Shown in pieces: positions 11,901 through 23,730 of a DNA stretch of 64,000 nucleotides (positions are counted from its first letter, which is position 1; every line of letters begins with the position of its first letter). The DNA is taken from the NCBI GenBank assembly GCA_023053545.1, contig JAKZAN010000001.1, positions 9,630,565 through 9,694,564 of the forward strand, in the 5' to 3' direction. The notes under the pieces are model-generated. The model worked only from the letters and a program-made list of their open reading frames with translations. It searched no databases and was not told the DNA's origin. The stretch is from Lepidurus packardi. Lineage: Eukaryota > Arthropoda > Branchiopoda > Notostraca > Triopsidae. The translations under genes were made by a program, and so were the position numbers.

Positions 11901-14466
11901 AGTAATGTAATTGTCTGTACTGACAAAAAATATAATAGTAAGTAAACAGAATAAATCAGATATTTAAATATTTAAAAAAAAAACATTTAAAACCACGGTG
12001 TACTGGAACCCCTTATAAACCCTACAGCATGGTAAAAATGGATTAAAAAATTCTTATTCCCTACGCTATATAATCAAATTTTAGTGTGACAGCAATGCAT
12101 AGGATGTATTTGTCTATAGAAGTGAGTTCGTCGCTGTTAATATGTTTCTTCCATAAATTTTTTACCCAGAGTTCCAAGTTATGAAAAGTTAAATAAATCA
12201 TACATACAAAAAACGAACCCAGTCTAAAGATTTTGTTATTGAGATATTATTTGTTAAAGGTATTTTTAAATTAACTCTTTTTTAAAAATTTCTTGTTAAA
12301 AGTTTATGAGATTGCATTGAGAAAGGGTATGAAATCAGTGCCGTCTTTTGACAAAAAATCATCAACTACTTGTGCAGTGCACCGTGGCCTTGAGGTCAAA
12401 TTACCTGAAAGTATAAGGAAACGCAATACTCTACGCATCGGGTGACCATAGCTAAAGCTTCAATACACTGGTTAACTTTCCCTTGAAAGGGTTTCGTCAC
12501 AGAAAGCGACTTCTTACAAATCGCAATTAGTTCTTCGCTAAGTTGGAAAACAAGTCTTGACAACGGAGCGCTAGCGTTGCAAAAATAAAAGATTTCAGAC
12601 TGACATTTCGTTACATAAAGAAATCGAGCTTTTAAAAATAACATAAAAGAACATTAATAAGGAATAAAACTTTATAATAAAACGGAAAGTAAAACTAAAA
12701 ATTTCTTAACTGAAAACTTGTAAACTCAAGCAAAGTAGTAATGTCATATCTACTTTTCTTTATAGCCTGGGGCATGTTTCCCGACCACGAAGGCTCGGTC
12801 CAGCACCTCGTCATAAATTGCAGGGATGTCTTCAAGCTTAGCTGACCGTAGTTTTGCCAAGGTTCTCGACAATGTACTCAGTAGCTTTAAATTCAGCCGT
12901 ATTTCTTGCAAAACACAATTCAAATCTTCAGTTTGGTTATTCAGTTGTACCCAATAGACGGAATTAGCTGCCTTAAGTACTCCGATGGCAATTTCTCCTC
13001 GTTTTAGCTCGTTTTGCAAGAATTCTAATGTTTTATCTTAACGAGAGACAACAATTGTGAAAAACTGATTTTAGGGCATTGTACTCACATCTTCCTTCCC
13101 AGAAATGGATTTCGGATTCGAGACCAGTGATTCTATTCAAAGATTCCATGTCTTCATTCGACAGGTTCATTTGGTCGTACAATACGTCAATCCATTGCCT
13201 GCTGAACCCTAAAAAAAGTTAAAATAGCGTTACATTGGATACGTAGCTTAATCAGGCAATTAAAAGGACACACCGCGTTCCAAGCGATCCACTAACAGCA
13301 AATCGTTGGCAAGTTCACAGCAATCGCCAGTGATATCTTCGTCAGGTAAGAAAATTCGATTCTGGTTGTTCAGGCAGAGATTTAGAACCATTTCTTGCAA
13401 CTTGGTTAACCAAAAATGTTTCAGCCCTAACAAGTTAACAAAAGATATGCTTAATTGTACCGAAGTTTTTAAAGCGAAATTACCAGCCATTTGGTCCGAT
13501 CTCGCCAAAGACTTCGTAAAACACGCTGAAAATATTCGTAGAACTTCGCTAGCATTACTGGTGTCTACATAGGCTTGGAAAAGTAACTCATCTAGGTTGT
13601 TCACAAGGTTTTCCGACTGACTTTCCTTGTAAAAAATCCAAAACCATGACACCGAGCTTGGTAATTCATTAGCAAATCCTAGTACACTTTCGTCTGCTGG
13701 GAATAAAACACCCAAATTATGATCGTCTTGCTGTAGGTAGGAACATAATTTCTCCTGTGTTTCCGGCATCCAGGTCCATTTCTTTTCAAGTCTGAAGCCA
13801 ACTCTGGTTAAAATTTCAGTAGCCTATAGTAATGTATACAGGCCAAATTAATTTACTATAGCAAAAGCTATATTGCTATGATGCTCAGCAATACAATGAA
13901 AAAAATCCAAGAAACGTTGTCCCAGTGGTTTCTAGTGACTATTTCCAAATATGAAACATGGTAAACCGAAACAGTTGTTCGGAGCGAACACAAATAGTAT
14001 TTACGATGCCGTACTAAGAGAATATCAGTTTTAATTATATCCGTAACTCTAGTATGTACTATAGTGTCCAAAAAAACGGCCCAATGGATACCTTATCGCT
14101 TATCCAATTATTTTTCCTAAAATCTAAGGAAAAATAATTGGATAAGCGATCTCTAGCGTATCTATTGGGTCGCCTTTTTGGACACTATAGTGCATTTAAA
14201 TGCCGCGCCAAAGAATTCCGAACAGGTAAAGACGCCAATTCTGTTCGCTTGTCGGAAGGTTCTTAGGTTATATTGGAGTTTAACAAGGAAGACCTTAAAC
14301 ATGTGAAACTTTACAGCGAAAGAAGAAGCAGAAATAGTCTACCACTGCTTGGAGATCACGGTCTTCTTCCATTGCAACAATTTCGTACAATAATGAAGAT
14401 GAGGAGGTTTCGTGTTGACGGCTTAAAAGTAAACTTTCCACATTCACAGTGTTATCCCCTTCCATA
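8924..14466 (-). CDS. Dynein heavy chain tail-only protein (DHC N1 region, no motor)
   Basis: Read downwards, exons near 13834-13269, 13200-13090, 13019-12750, 12640-12410, 11920-11600, 11575-11385, 11320-11160, 11108-10898, 10850-10700, 10500-10350, 10285-9520, 9450-9300, 9243-9050 and 8998-8924 encode about 1,150 aa. This resembles the N-terminal stem (DHC_N1 and the start of DHC_N2) of axonemal dynein heavy chains. Examples are the LNLKLLSTLSRTLAKLRSA stretch, VPQDVQFVWQTRGELRVLHQ, HPGLSQITWN, and WQAWIETLDNQVVQTWEANI with SLRSV after it. The chain stops just after the beginning of the linker (GCLSVDFASLKTLAADKADI). No linker remainder, AAA ring or stalk is present, and MRPL4 begins 60 bp beyond the stop. 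The first exon is uncertain: a 5' coding exon starting MEGDNTVNVESLL at 14466 is possible. The gene could be a stand-alone tail or a truncated relic, but the reading frame is open throughout. Confidence 0.72.
14057..14193. mobile_element. Hairpin MITE, about 135 bp
   Basis: Nearly the whole segment is one inverted repeat. ACTATAGTGTCCAAAAA at the left is matched by its complement at the right, and the arms continue through CGCTTATCCAATTATTTTTCC to a short loop near 14122-14130. The ends fit a Tc1/mariner-type miniature element. It lies within or just upstream of the 5' part of the dynein-tail gene. Confidence 0.75.
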
Positions 14467-15340
14467 ATTAATTAATTAACTAAACTTTAAATATCTGTCA
14501 ACTTTGTTGAACCCGGTTTTGTTGCCCATGTGTTGCCAAGGCAGCATGAATCAACGCAGTAATCGGGCAACGGATTCCCCGTTTAAGGACTGATGCCCAC
14601 GCATGCACCGCACACGGGTTCTCAATCGAGAACTTCAACCCCTCAGCCCTTTGATCATATATATATGTAATCCCTAACCTGCGGACCACTGCGTTAACGG
14701 GGGGGGGGGGAGGGGGATCATATACTTAGTAGAATAACAGTTAAGTAGAATAACAGAATAAGGTAGAATTAATACAATTAATAGAATTAATAGAATTAAC
14801 AGAATTAGGTAGAATAACAGTTAAGCTTTCGACTGTTCAATTTTCTGCGATTACGCGAAAGTATTCTATTTATTCACTACACTTTTGGCAAAAATGTAGC
14901 GAACCTAATACCTGTAACGGTGTAAATTTCCAAATACTTTTGTCGAAGGTGGGTGGCGCCGGATCGGGCCCGCGGGCCAGCAGTTGGACAGCCTTGGTAT
15001 ACATGTTGAAAAGTCTGAATTTTCTTACGCTTCCAATATCTTTAGTATACATAATATTTTATAGATATTTGACTAAAAAAATTCTAGAGTACGAAATGTT
15101 CATAGCGTCACAAGGATACCGGTACCTAGGGCATGAAGCTAGGGAAACAAAATCCGCACCCTGCGGATTCTAGTCTTGTGCAGGGCTCAAACCCGCAGAA
15201 GTGAGGATCCCTGAGATTCCCCATTCCTGCGTCATTGGTGTGACTGAGGCCTGTAAAATACGACCAAAACAACTTGTATTTTTGAAGCATTTGTAGTGGA
15301 CAAAGCGAGTAAACAGAATTAGTATTCAAAAATCCTCAAA
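14467..15340. other. Intergenic with low-complexity repeats
   Basis: Between the divergent dynein-tail and FAM50 genes. 14500-14690 is richer in GC than its surroundings and may be an old insertion. A G-run sits at 14700-14715. 14725-14835 is a degenerate tandem array of AGAATTAA/AGAATAACA-type units. 14945-14990 is a short GC-rich patch. No gene recognised. Confidence 0.5.
14725..14835. repeat. Degenerate tandem repeat (TAGAATTAA / TAGAATAACAG units)
   Basis: Repeated TAGAATTAA-like and TAGAATAACAG-like units, including two flanking copies of GTAGAATAACAGTTAAG, directly after a G-run. It looks like simple tandem expansion. Confidence 0.7.
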
Positions 15341-16592
15341 ATGGCACAATACAAAGGTGCTGCTAGCGAGGGGAGCCGAGCAATAGCAATTTTAAAACGC
15401 AGAGAGCTCGAAAAAGAGGAGTTGGAATTCAAGAAGAAGAAAATCGAAGAAGAGTTACGCTTGTCAGGAATCACAGACAAATTTGCTGCCCATTATGATG
15501 CCGTGGAACAGCAGCTCAAGGTAGCTTCAACCAAGCAGAAAAAAACAGTCTTCAGTAATAAAATTATTATAGACCTCCACGATTGGTTTGGTTACTTTGG
15601 ACCAAATGAAAGCCAAGCAAGAAGTTATCGTCCAAGAACGTGAAAAGCAACTGGCGAAAAAGCAACAGGAGAAGCAGAAGGAATTAGAACGAGCCCTAGC
15701 AGCCAAAAAGGCAGCAAAGAAGAAACAAAAGGAACAAGTACTGTAAGACTGCTAAGTAAATTCTGAATTAATTTCCAAGAAATCGTTTATTCTGTAGATC
15801 CGAGCGCTTTCCTTTGCATTGGAAGAAGATGAGGAAGAAGGTAAGGACGAGCCAGAAGTTCGATCCATCAGTGTCGTGTCGAAAACCAGCCAAAGCGGGA
15901 ATGAAACTGCCACTGACGATGAAGAATTGAAAGACGACGAACCGCCTTTAAAGAGAAAGAAAAAAATTGGAAAGAATCCTGACGTGGATACTAGTTTCCT
16001 GCCTGATCGAGATCGAGAAGAAGAAGAAAATCAGTTACGCGAGCAATTACGACAGGTTTTAATTAACTATAAAATTTCTACACCATACATGTATATTTGT
16101 TTCTAGGGATGGGTAGCCAAGCAAGAAGCGTTAAAACAAGAACCAATTGATATTACCTACAGTTACTGGGATGGCTCTGGTCATCGACGAACTGTGAGAA
16201 TGAAAAAAGGCAACACCATGTATCAGTTCCTCCAAAAGTGCTTAGAAGACCTGAGAAAAGATTTTAATGAGCTTAAAACGGTGCTGGCGGATCAGCTTAT
16301 GTATGTAAAGGAGGATCTGATCATTCCACACCATTATTCCTTCTACGATTTCATCGTAACTAAAGCGAGGGGGAAAAGTGGACCTTTGTTTAGTTTTGAC
16401 GTTCACGACGACATCCGGTTAGTGAGCGACGCTTCGGTCGAAAAAGACGAGTCACATGCTGGCAAAGTATTGCTTCGCTCCTGGTTCGAGCGAAATAAAC
16501 ACATCTTTCCAGCATCGCGCTGGGAACCGTATGATCCTACGAAAACCTACGATAAGTATACGATCAAAGACAAAACTAAGAAAACTACCTGA
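15341..16592 (+). CDS. FAM50: FAM50 / XAP5 family nuclear protein
   Basis: FAM50A (XAP5) is a nuclear, spliceosome-associated protein conserved from plants to animals. Four exons (15341-15520, 15573-15737, 15798-16055, 16107-16592) join in phase. The start [14 protein letters not shown] is the family N-terminus. A charged coiled-coil middle follows, then an acidic segment with a basic nuclear-localisation-type run ([20 protein letters not shown]). The conserved C-terminal XAP5 domain follows: [13 protein letters not shown], then [35 protein letters not shown], and a [19 protein letters not shown] region. Length (about 360 aa) is normal for the family. Nothing looks broken. Confidence 0.93.
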
Positions 16593-17045
16593 AACACCCA
16601 GACCTGGACATTTAACTTCAAAATTCAAGGACACATAAATACAGTCTTCGTGAATTTATACGAAAAATAGGCGTGTGTTAACATCAAATGTCACAATTAT
16701 ATATAGAAATACGAATAAAAATTCAGTGTACGCACTATTGTATACATTAGTAGCGCTACAACAATATACTGCGTTTTTTTAAAAAGCTACTAGTACGTAG
16801 AAAATAATAGCTTTGGTGCCTCGGAATTTTGCTAATGAATGTGACTTTACAGAAAACCTATGTGATAAGTTGTAATAATTAAAAAAGAAAATTTTAAAAT
16901 AATTTACAATAAACATTTAGCCATGAGCTACCACCTAGCGTTTTCTTCTAGAAATCCAAGCTGTTGTTGTTTATGCGTCGCGTTGGTGAAAATTCGGTCA
17001 AAGTTTCTATATTTTTTACTGTCAGTTTGTTGGTGTGAATTTTAA
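16593..17045. other. Intergenic between FAM50 and GRIPAP1
   Basis: AT-rich, no ORF or repeat of note. It holds the FAM50 3' end and the GRIPAP1 promoter region. Confidence 0.5.
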
Positions 17046-20000
17046 ATGGAGACTGGGATATCAGAAGAGGAATTTGCAAGATTGCAGACCCAGTTGCTTG
17101 ATTTAAGAGCCGCGAATTATGCGTTGCAAGAAGAAGGCAACAAATCGAAGATTGGTAATTTTTTTTACATTTTGTTGCTTATCCTTATGTTATGCTCTGA
17201 ATTGCTTAAGGTATTAGAGTAGACATCTCCTTCCTTCTTTCTTTCATGAATATTAAACTCAATTTACCTATGTAGAATTACGTTCGAAAATTTACCGAAT
17301 CGAAACTCTGGAAAAGGATTTGTCGAAAGCTTTACGTGTAATCGAGAAAAGCAAAAAGATTCGAGAAGTGGAATCATTGTTGCTCGACAATGAAGCTCTG
17401 CAACGAAAGCTTGTCATACAAGAAGAAGAATTTCACCTGCAGAATCAAACCCTTCTCCAAGAACTCAATAAGGTATAATTAAACCTGATCAGTCGAACAT
17501 TAACTATTAATAAACGAATGTGCCTTACTTTAGCTGGTTTTGGCTAATGAAAGCTTCGAAAAAGAGATCTCGTGCTTGAAAGCCCCTAAGTCAAATCACT
17601 TCCCTGCTAGCTTGACCTCACAAGATAATCCTAACCTTCAAGTAAAGATTAAAATTTCGTTTTTTCAGTTAGTACCATCAAGTATTAATTTTACAGGACG
17701 AAAATGTAAAAAAAATGCAAACTGAAAATGCCGCTCTACAAATCGCATTACAAGAACTGACTTCCAAATCCCAGGCAGAAATTCATCAGTTACGGCAGTC
17801 GTTAGCCAAACTTGTTACGGATGGAAGCTTGCTGGCCCACGCTGACGTAGAAATAGAAGGCGACTTAGGGTAAGTAACTCAGTAGTTAATAATGATGTAA
17901 TTATTTAATGTTTTGTTAGTATTCCCAGTGATCGTGTCTCATCTGATAGCCTTTCCCCTGGAGAGTATGCTCAGCGTGTTAAAGAGGTCAAGGCCCAATT
18001 ATCCAACGTTGCAGCAGATTTGAGTGGATTTTCGAGTAAGTTTTCTATAGCTTTTTTGCAAAGATAACTTTACTATAGCAAGAGATTTTGTTCAGGCTAT
18101 CGAGTTGCACTGGAGACGGAACGAGCAGAAAAGCGCAGCTTGCAGGCCCAATTTGAGAAGCAAGCGCAAGATATTCAGCTTCTTCAGAGCCAAATCGAAA
18201 CTTGGCAAGAAAAGTTGAAGAAAAAGCAAGATATCGTGGTTCAGCTGCAAGAAGAAAAGGAAAAACAGCTTGCGGAACAACAGTAATTTCCCAACACTGG
18301 ATTAATTGACCAAAACCATTACGTGTTGGTTCTTGTTTAGTCATCTATTGGAGAAATTCAAGGAGGATCGTGCTACAGAACTAAATCACATAAAAGAACA
18401 GAATCAGCGCTTGATTACCCAGCTAAAGCTAGCCCAGTCCTCCTTGCAAGAGGCGCGAAAAGAAGCTTCTGATATCCAGATGAAATTTGAGGACTGTCAG
18501 CAAGAGCTGAAAGCCGCCGTAACTAAATCACTGAGTCAGCAAGCAGAATTCGACGATCTTATAGAAAAATTGCAGTTGGGAAATCAAGGTTAATTTCTCC
18601 ATTACTTTTGAAAACATTGCATTGAAAATTGCGTTTTCTGCCACTATTTGTAGATGAAGCTGTGTCTTCTGATTATCTCACTTCCATGCAGGATGAGCTG
18701 CGACTCTTGCGAGAAGAGAAGTTGGCACTAGAAATGCGTTTAACTTCATCCGAGCAGCGTTTAATTTCCCTTGACGCGCAGTTATTGCAAGCTCTTGGCC
18801 AATGTCAATCACATGAGAGCCAGAGTCGTCACTGGAAAGCTAAATCGGTACAAAGCCAAGTTGATTTGTCCCAGATGTTAGCCAAATTGGAAGCCGAGCG
18901 AGAGAAAGTCCAGCAGAATCAACAAACTTGGGTTCAAGAGAAAGAAGAGCTTTCTAAAAACCTAGAGGAAAAACTAGGGGTTTGTTTTCAAATATTTAAG
19001 GTTTCAACAGTTGATAAGCGTTTAAATTTATTAGTTGTCAAATAAACGGAAAGCTCTCTTGGATGAATTGGCAACGAGTTTGCAAACAAAGGAACATAAT
19101 TGGATCGAACAGAAGAAACTGTTGGAAACCGAGAAACAGGCACTACAAGATGACTTGCGACTTGTCATTGAGACTTACGAAGAGCAAGTCAAAGTGTTAC
19201 AGGTACTATTTATTAATGAATTGGGGTGCTGTTGTTATTCGTGTGGTCTTTCTAGCTTGAAGCAAGCAAAGTTCCCGGCTTGCTTGCACGGATTAAGGAA
19301 TTGGAAACGCTGCTGAAAGATTTACAGCAAACGGTAATAAGAAAAGAGGATGATCTTGTCAAAGCGGTGGCTGAACATGAGAAACAAGTCCAGGAACTTG
19401 ATGACCTTCATTCTCAGGCAATCTTAGCTTGGGAAGTGAAATTCCAGGAGCAAGAAAAGGTAAAAAGGAGAGAAAAGATTATTTTTAAGAACAAGAATGT
19501 CTTGTGTTAGTCGTTTCTGTTGCAACTGGAAGTTGGTGGTTCGCAAATAACGGAGCTGGAAGCTCAGATTACTCGGCTTAATGATGAGCTGCATGATGCT
19601 GCCGAGGACCGGAGAATTGCAGAACGTAGAGCTTTAGCAGCTTCGAAAGACGTGCGTCGGCAATGGTTAGCTGAACGGAAACGAGCCGACAGGCTACAGG
19701 AACGTCTTAAGGAGCTTTTTAGTGAAACAGGACATTCCAGAGCAGGCAAGTTGGGAAGTAGGCACAAAGGCGACTCTACAAAAGGACTCCGTGTACCCGA
19801 CACAAGGATGCCGGGCCCCGACAGAAGTACGCCAGGTCCGTATTTTTTTAAGGGACCAATAGGATTTCGATTTTAAAAAGTCTCTGCTCATTGGTTAAGC
19901 ACCACGAGATTAGAAAGTGCTTAAGCCGCATTAAAAAAAAATACGTCACAAGGATTCCGGACTACGACAGAAGGACCCCCTAACCTAGCAGAGGCTAACC

Positions 20001-21039
20001 TTGTAACATATTTTTTAGTAGGGCTTAAACTCTTCTAATCCCGTTGGCGCTTAACCAATGAGCAGAGACTTTTTAAACTCAACTTTTTTTGGTCCCTTAA
20101 GAGAGTATGGACCTGGTGTCCTTCTGTCGGGGCCCGGCGTTCTTGTGTCGGGTACACGGAGTCCTTGTGTCGAATCGTCCTTGAGTGGCGTTGCCGGCAA
20201 GTTGTAGCTTTGTTTGGTTTCGTTTGCTCACCAATGATTTATTTTTAATGTTATCAGTATGACAAATCAATTTTTATTGTGGATCTACAGATGGTACGAA
20301 CGCTGGAGAAGGAGACGCTTGTTCGATTTCTTCGTGGAGTCTCATGAGCGGCCATAATGACAGCCATCACGTGCAGGGACCACCTGTAATTACTTTCTTG
20401 TCATTAAATACTGTATAGGTTGCAGTAATTTTAACTGAACATTACGCTTGAAAGGAATCTCCCAGCAGCCAAAGCGGTGGGGGCAGTGGAAGCAGCTTGG
20501 GTAAGAACAAACTGGACCCCGAAACGGCGGAAGAAGAAGGGGTGGACTTGTCGGGCGAAAATGCTCGTTTGTTAGAACGAGTGACAAATTTGCAAGAAGA
20601 AAAATGGCGACTTGAAGAGCGGGTTGCGCACTTGGAAGACACGAGCGGAGCCATGGCAGCCGAGTTAGTAAATCGTGGGAAATTAATTAAGCATTATTGC
20701 ATGGAAGGACGACTGACACCTGTGAAAGCAGGAGAAACGTCTCCCGTTGGCACGTTGTCGCACTCCAATGCAGGAGATAAGGATAAAATTAGCGTAAAGA
20801 CCGTTTTAAATCGTATTAAAGCGGGTGGAGCGAGTTTGGGCCATAGCTTAGAAAAACTAGGAGCGGGCCCTCAACATGGCGAGACGGATGAAGTTGCTAG
20901 GTTGCAGCGAATGTTAGAGGAGACTTTAACGAAGAATATGCATTTGCAAGAGAATCTCGAACAGTTGTCAAGCCAGGTCGTGCAGTTAAGTCAGGTGGTG
21001 GGTGGGGTCAGTATTCCATTTAAGCAAACGTCTGGTTAA
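17046..21039 (+). CDS. GRIPAP1: GRIP1-associated protein 1 (GRASP-1), coiled-coil endosomal protein
   Basis: GRASP-1 is a coiled-coil Rab4 effector coordinating recycling endosomes. About thirteen exons give a protein that is coiled coil almost throughout (many Glu/Leu/Gln heptads), starting METGISEEEFARLQTQLLDL. The C-terminal signature is NRGKLIKHYCMEGRLTPVK, followed by a final coiled coil and a short tail ending QTSG; this is what separates it from other coiled-coil proteins. One intron (about 19758-20290) has swallowed a fold-back transposon, and the reading frame of the exon before it runs on into that element. Two donors give the right phase: a GC donor at 19745 and a GT donor at 19758. 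The acceptor is at 20290/20291. Confidence 0.85.
19767..20182. mobile_element. Fold-back / MITE-like hairpin element in a GRIPAP1 intron
   Basis: An inverted repeat spans almost the whole 415 bp. The outer arm holds GGACTCCGTGTACCCGACA at 19784 and its complement near 20142-20169. An inner arm, AAGTCTCTGCTCATTGGTTA near 19878, pairs with its complement near 20053-20075. The centre lies near 19985. No ORF of its own. The GC-rich arms contrast with the host intron. Confidence 0.8.
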
Positions 21040-21570
21040 GTAATTAAAATTGGTTGTTTTTACTTTGCAATATTTTAGCGCGTTTTTATGAGTTGTAAGT
21101 TTCGGTATTTCTGGAAATTTAATGTAGGTTTTAATTTTTACTACTATCCAGATTGCAAACGACGCAACAATATTATAGCATTTTTCTTAACGGAAAGATA
21201 GATCTGAATTCCATTCTTCTAGTTGGTGATAGCTTTAGAATTCTATTGTCAATTTAAAGGCCCAGAAAGGCAAAGTGTTTCATTTCTGCCAACAAGATTT
21301 GGAAGTTTCCCCATTTATCGTTAGTTTTTAGTGAAAATTTATTCAAAAAAGTAAAAATATATTAAAAAAATTAAATTGTATTTACTGGCAAATATATTGG
21401 CCGCCCTGTATACACTTATCTATTTCACGAGAAACAGTAGTTTTTATTATCTGTGTGTAAACTTTGGTTTATAATAAAGTTGGTAACATTTGAGTACACG
21501 CAATTGGTTGGAGAGAGAGAGAGGAAATTTTGAGGCAGTTTACCTGCTTCTATAAGGGTTCTAGGCACAC
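21040..21570. other. Intergenic
   Basis: AT-rich 3' flank of GRIPAP1 with no recognised gene. A short GAGAGAGAGA run lies near 21513. Confidence 0.45.
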
Positions 21571-22614
21571 GACTATGGAAGCCCTGAGAGGACAAAACTC
21601 GGGAACCGCAGAAAGTGACTCGGGAACAGCAGAAAGTACACTTATGGGAACATATTGACTTTCGGGAACACGGGAACCAGTTTTCGGAACATGGGAACCA
21701 GTTTTGCCAAAACTGGTTCTCATGTTCCCTAGTTCCCAAAACTTTTGGGAACATGGGAACCAGTTTTGGGAACACTATCGGGAACACGGGAACATTATCG
21801 GGAACACGGGAACATTATCGGGAACACGGGAACATTATCGGGAACATATCGCTGTTTTCGGAACATATCGATATCTTCGGATGCAAGGTCGCTTTCACAC
21901 TGTCATACAACTAATAATAAAGAACTCTTCATGCGATATTAATTGTGAAATACTGAGCAAACTTTGTTGGGAAAAACTGTAAAATATGATATTAGCCTTA
22001 ATGCATAAACCGTCATTATTATTATTATGATTGGAAAAAACTCCTTCAAATAACTAGAATGTATTGCAATTGTCAGTTCCCCAACAGCAAAACAGTGACT
22101 TTCCAATTAATAAACAAATGCTTCTGTAATGGCGACAAGGTCTTTTTCTTCTGTTTAAACTACATTTCCGCACGTTTCGTGCATAAGTAAACCAGAGAAA
22201 CATTTCTCAATGTGTTTCCTACAAGTTCCACAAGGGGGCGCAGGCTAGTGGAAGAAGATAAATTGGTTTTATGGTCTTGGGGGGGGGGGCGGCCCTAGTT
22301 GTATGACAGTGTGAAAGCGACCTTGCATCCGAAGATATCGATATGTTCCGAAAACAGCGATATGTTCCCGTGTTCCCGATAATGTTCCCGTGTTCCCGAT
22401 AGTGTTCCCAAAACTGGTTCCCATGTTCCCAAGTTCCCAAAAGCTTTGGGAACTTGGGAACATGGGAACCAGTTTTGGCAAAACTGGTTCCCATGTTCCG
22501 AAAACTGGTTCCCGTGTTCCCGAAAGTCAATATGTTCCCATAAGTGTACTTTCTGCTGTTCCCGAGTCACTTTCTGCGGTTCCCGAGTTTTGTCCTCTCA
22601 GGGCTTCCATAGTC
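21571..22614. mobile_element. Large fold-back element with GGGAAC-repeat arms
   Basis: Two arms of about 320-340 bp (21571-21912 and 22297-22614) are inverted copies of each other, from GACTATGGAAGCCCTGAGAG at the left edge to its complement at the right edge. Both inner edges carry a CTGTCATACAACTA-type end. Each arm is itself built of tandem and inverted GGGAACA(C/T)GGGAAC units, with internal palindromes pairing GGTTCCCATGTTCCC with its complement. The left arm has three extra GGGAACACGGGAACATTATC units, so copy number differs between arms. The 385-bp centre has no recognisable ORF and includes a G-run near 22280. I saw no certain target-site duplication. Confidence 0.8.
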
Positions 22615-22749
22615 TGCTTCTCTCACAAATAAAACGCACAACAGATCACGCGTCAGACAAATCAAACGGCTTCAAGCCAGCGAGTCGGACTCGGTTAAGA
22701 AAACGCGTCAAATAAAACGCAGTTCAGGGTACGTTGTATAAGCTGAAAA

Positions 22750-23480
22750 TCAAAGACTCACAAGGTGATGCGATGGAAGGGCTGATATTCCCGGCTATTC
22801 AGCGAAGTATGGCTTACACTGCTATGGATATTGGGCAGACACAGTGTTAGCTGTCCAGATTATGCATATAAAGAGGCATATTTTGTTAGTAATAATGCTA
22901 AAATTTACTGTACATTTAGTGTAATGAGCCAGACGTGGGCAATAGTTGCAGCATGGAGCTGAAGGGTCTTGAACGTTCCTTGAACTACCTTCAAGTTGAG
23001 GGATTAGTCATTGTTTCTTTAGTGACTGATGGCCTGGTGTAACCCATAACTTTGATGATTGGAACGTCGCGAAAGGTAACTCGGTTTCGCTGTAGCTACG
23101 TAGCTCTGATGACTTTTTTAGGGATACGAAAGAAGCTACATAAGATAGCTCTCGACAAAAAGTATTCCTCCCTCTCTGGGTGGATTCGGTCTATTGTAAC
23201 CATCTTTATTGGTCCGCTTTTTCCACGGATAACGACAGAGGTGGTTTTGTCAAAGCCAAATGGATGTCGGTAGTCGACCACACCGCGGACATCCATGAGG
23301 ATCACCCGAGTTGCCTTTTCCCAAGAGGACTTCGTGGAAATACCAGCTGTAAAGAGCTGCCCAGTACGGACTTTTTTTGACAACTTGAAACTAAACCATG
23401 TCGAACGAGAAGCTTTTTACCCACGGACGTTCATTTACCGTCGATTTGAAAAATCTTTCAATTTCCATATTAGCGAAGAA
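22750..23480 (+). pseudogene. Decayed transposase-like gene fragment
   Basis: With several frame changes, the plus strand reads CDGRADIPGYSAKYG (22770-22815), then SMELKGLERSLNYLQVEGL and an SLVTDG stretch (22950-23035), then HNFDDWNVAKG. About 100 bp later come LSGWIRSIV, NHLYWSAFSTDND and KWMSVVDHTADIHEDHPS. The order matches a widespread animal transposase-like family with a DGRxDSPGxSAKYG ... LVTDRHxQ ... WHVAKG ... WxxSIxNHLWWSA ... KWxSVxxH signature, which I recall but cannot name with certainty. Stops and frameshifts break it throughout, so it is a fossil. It sits between the fold-back element and the DUF547 gene. Confidence 0.6.
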
Positions 23481-23730
23481 GAAACAATAGCTTCATGTAT
23501 TTTTTTTTTTCAAATTTACTAAACATCTCGTCATTTTAATCTCGTCATGTAGTCCTTATAAATTCGTACTCGTACATGTAAAGTATGTATGTTCTTACAG
23601 AACTTGTATTGTTGCCCTTAAGAACCACTAAAAAATAGTCTCAAACGTTAGCATAATTTCTATAGAATTTCATAGAAGATGAATTTAAAAAACCCGCCCA
23701 CTTATAAATAGTGAACTTAAGCTCGCCTAG

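Noticed and set aside
21640-21850. GGGAACAC repeats as a CRISPR-like array
   Set aside because: Units are contiguous without unique spacers, lie in an animal genome and belong to a fold-back element.
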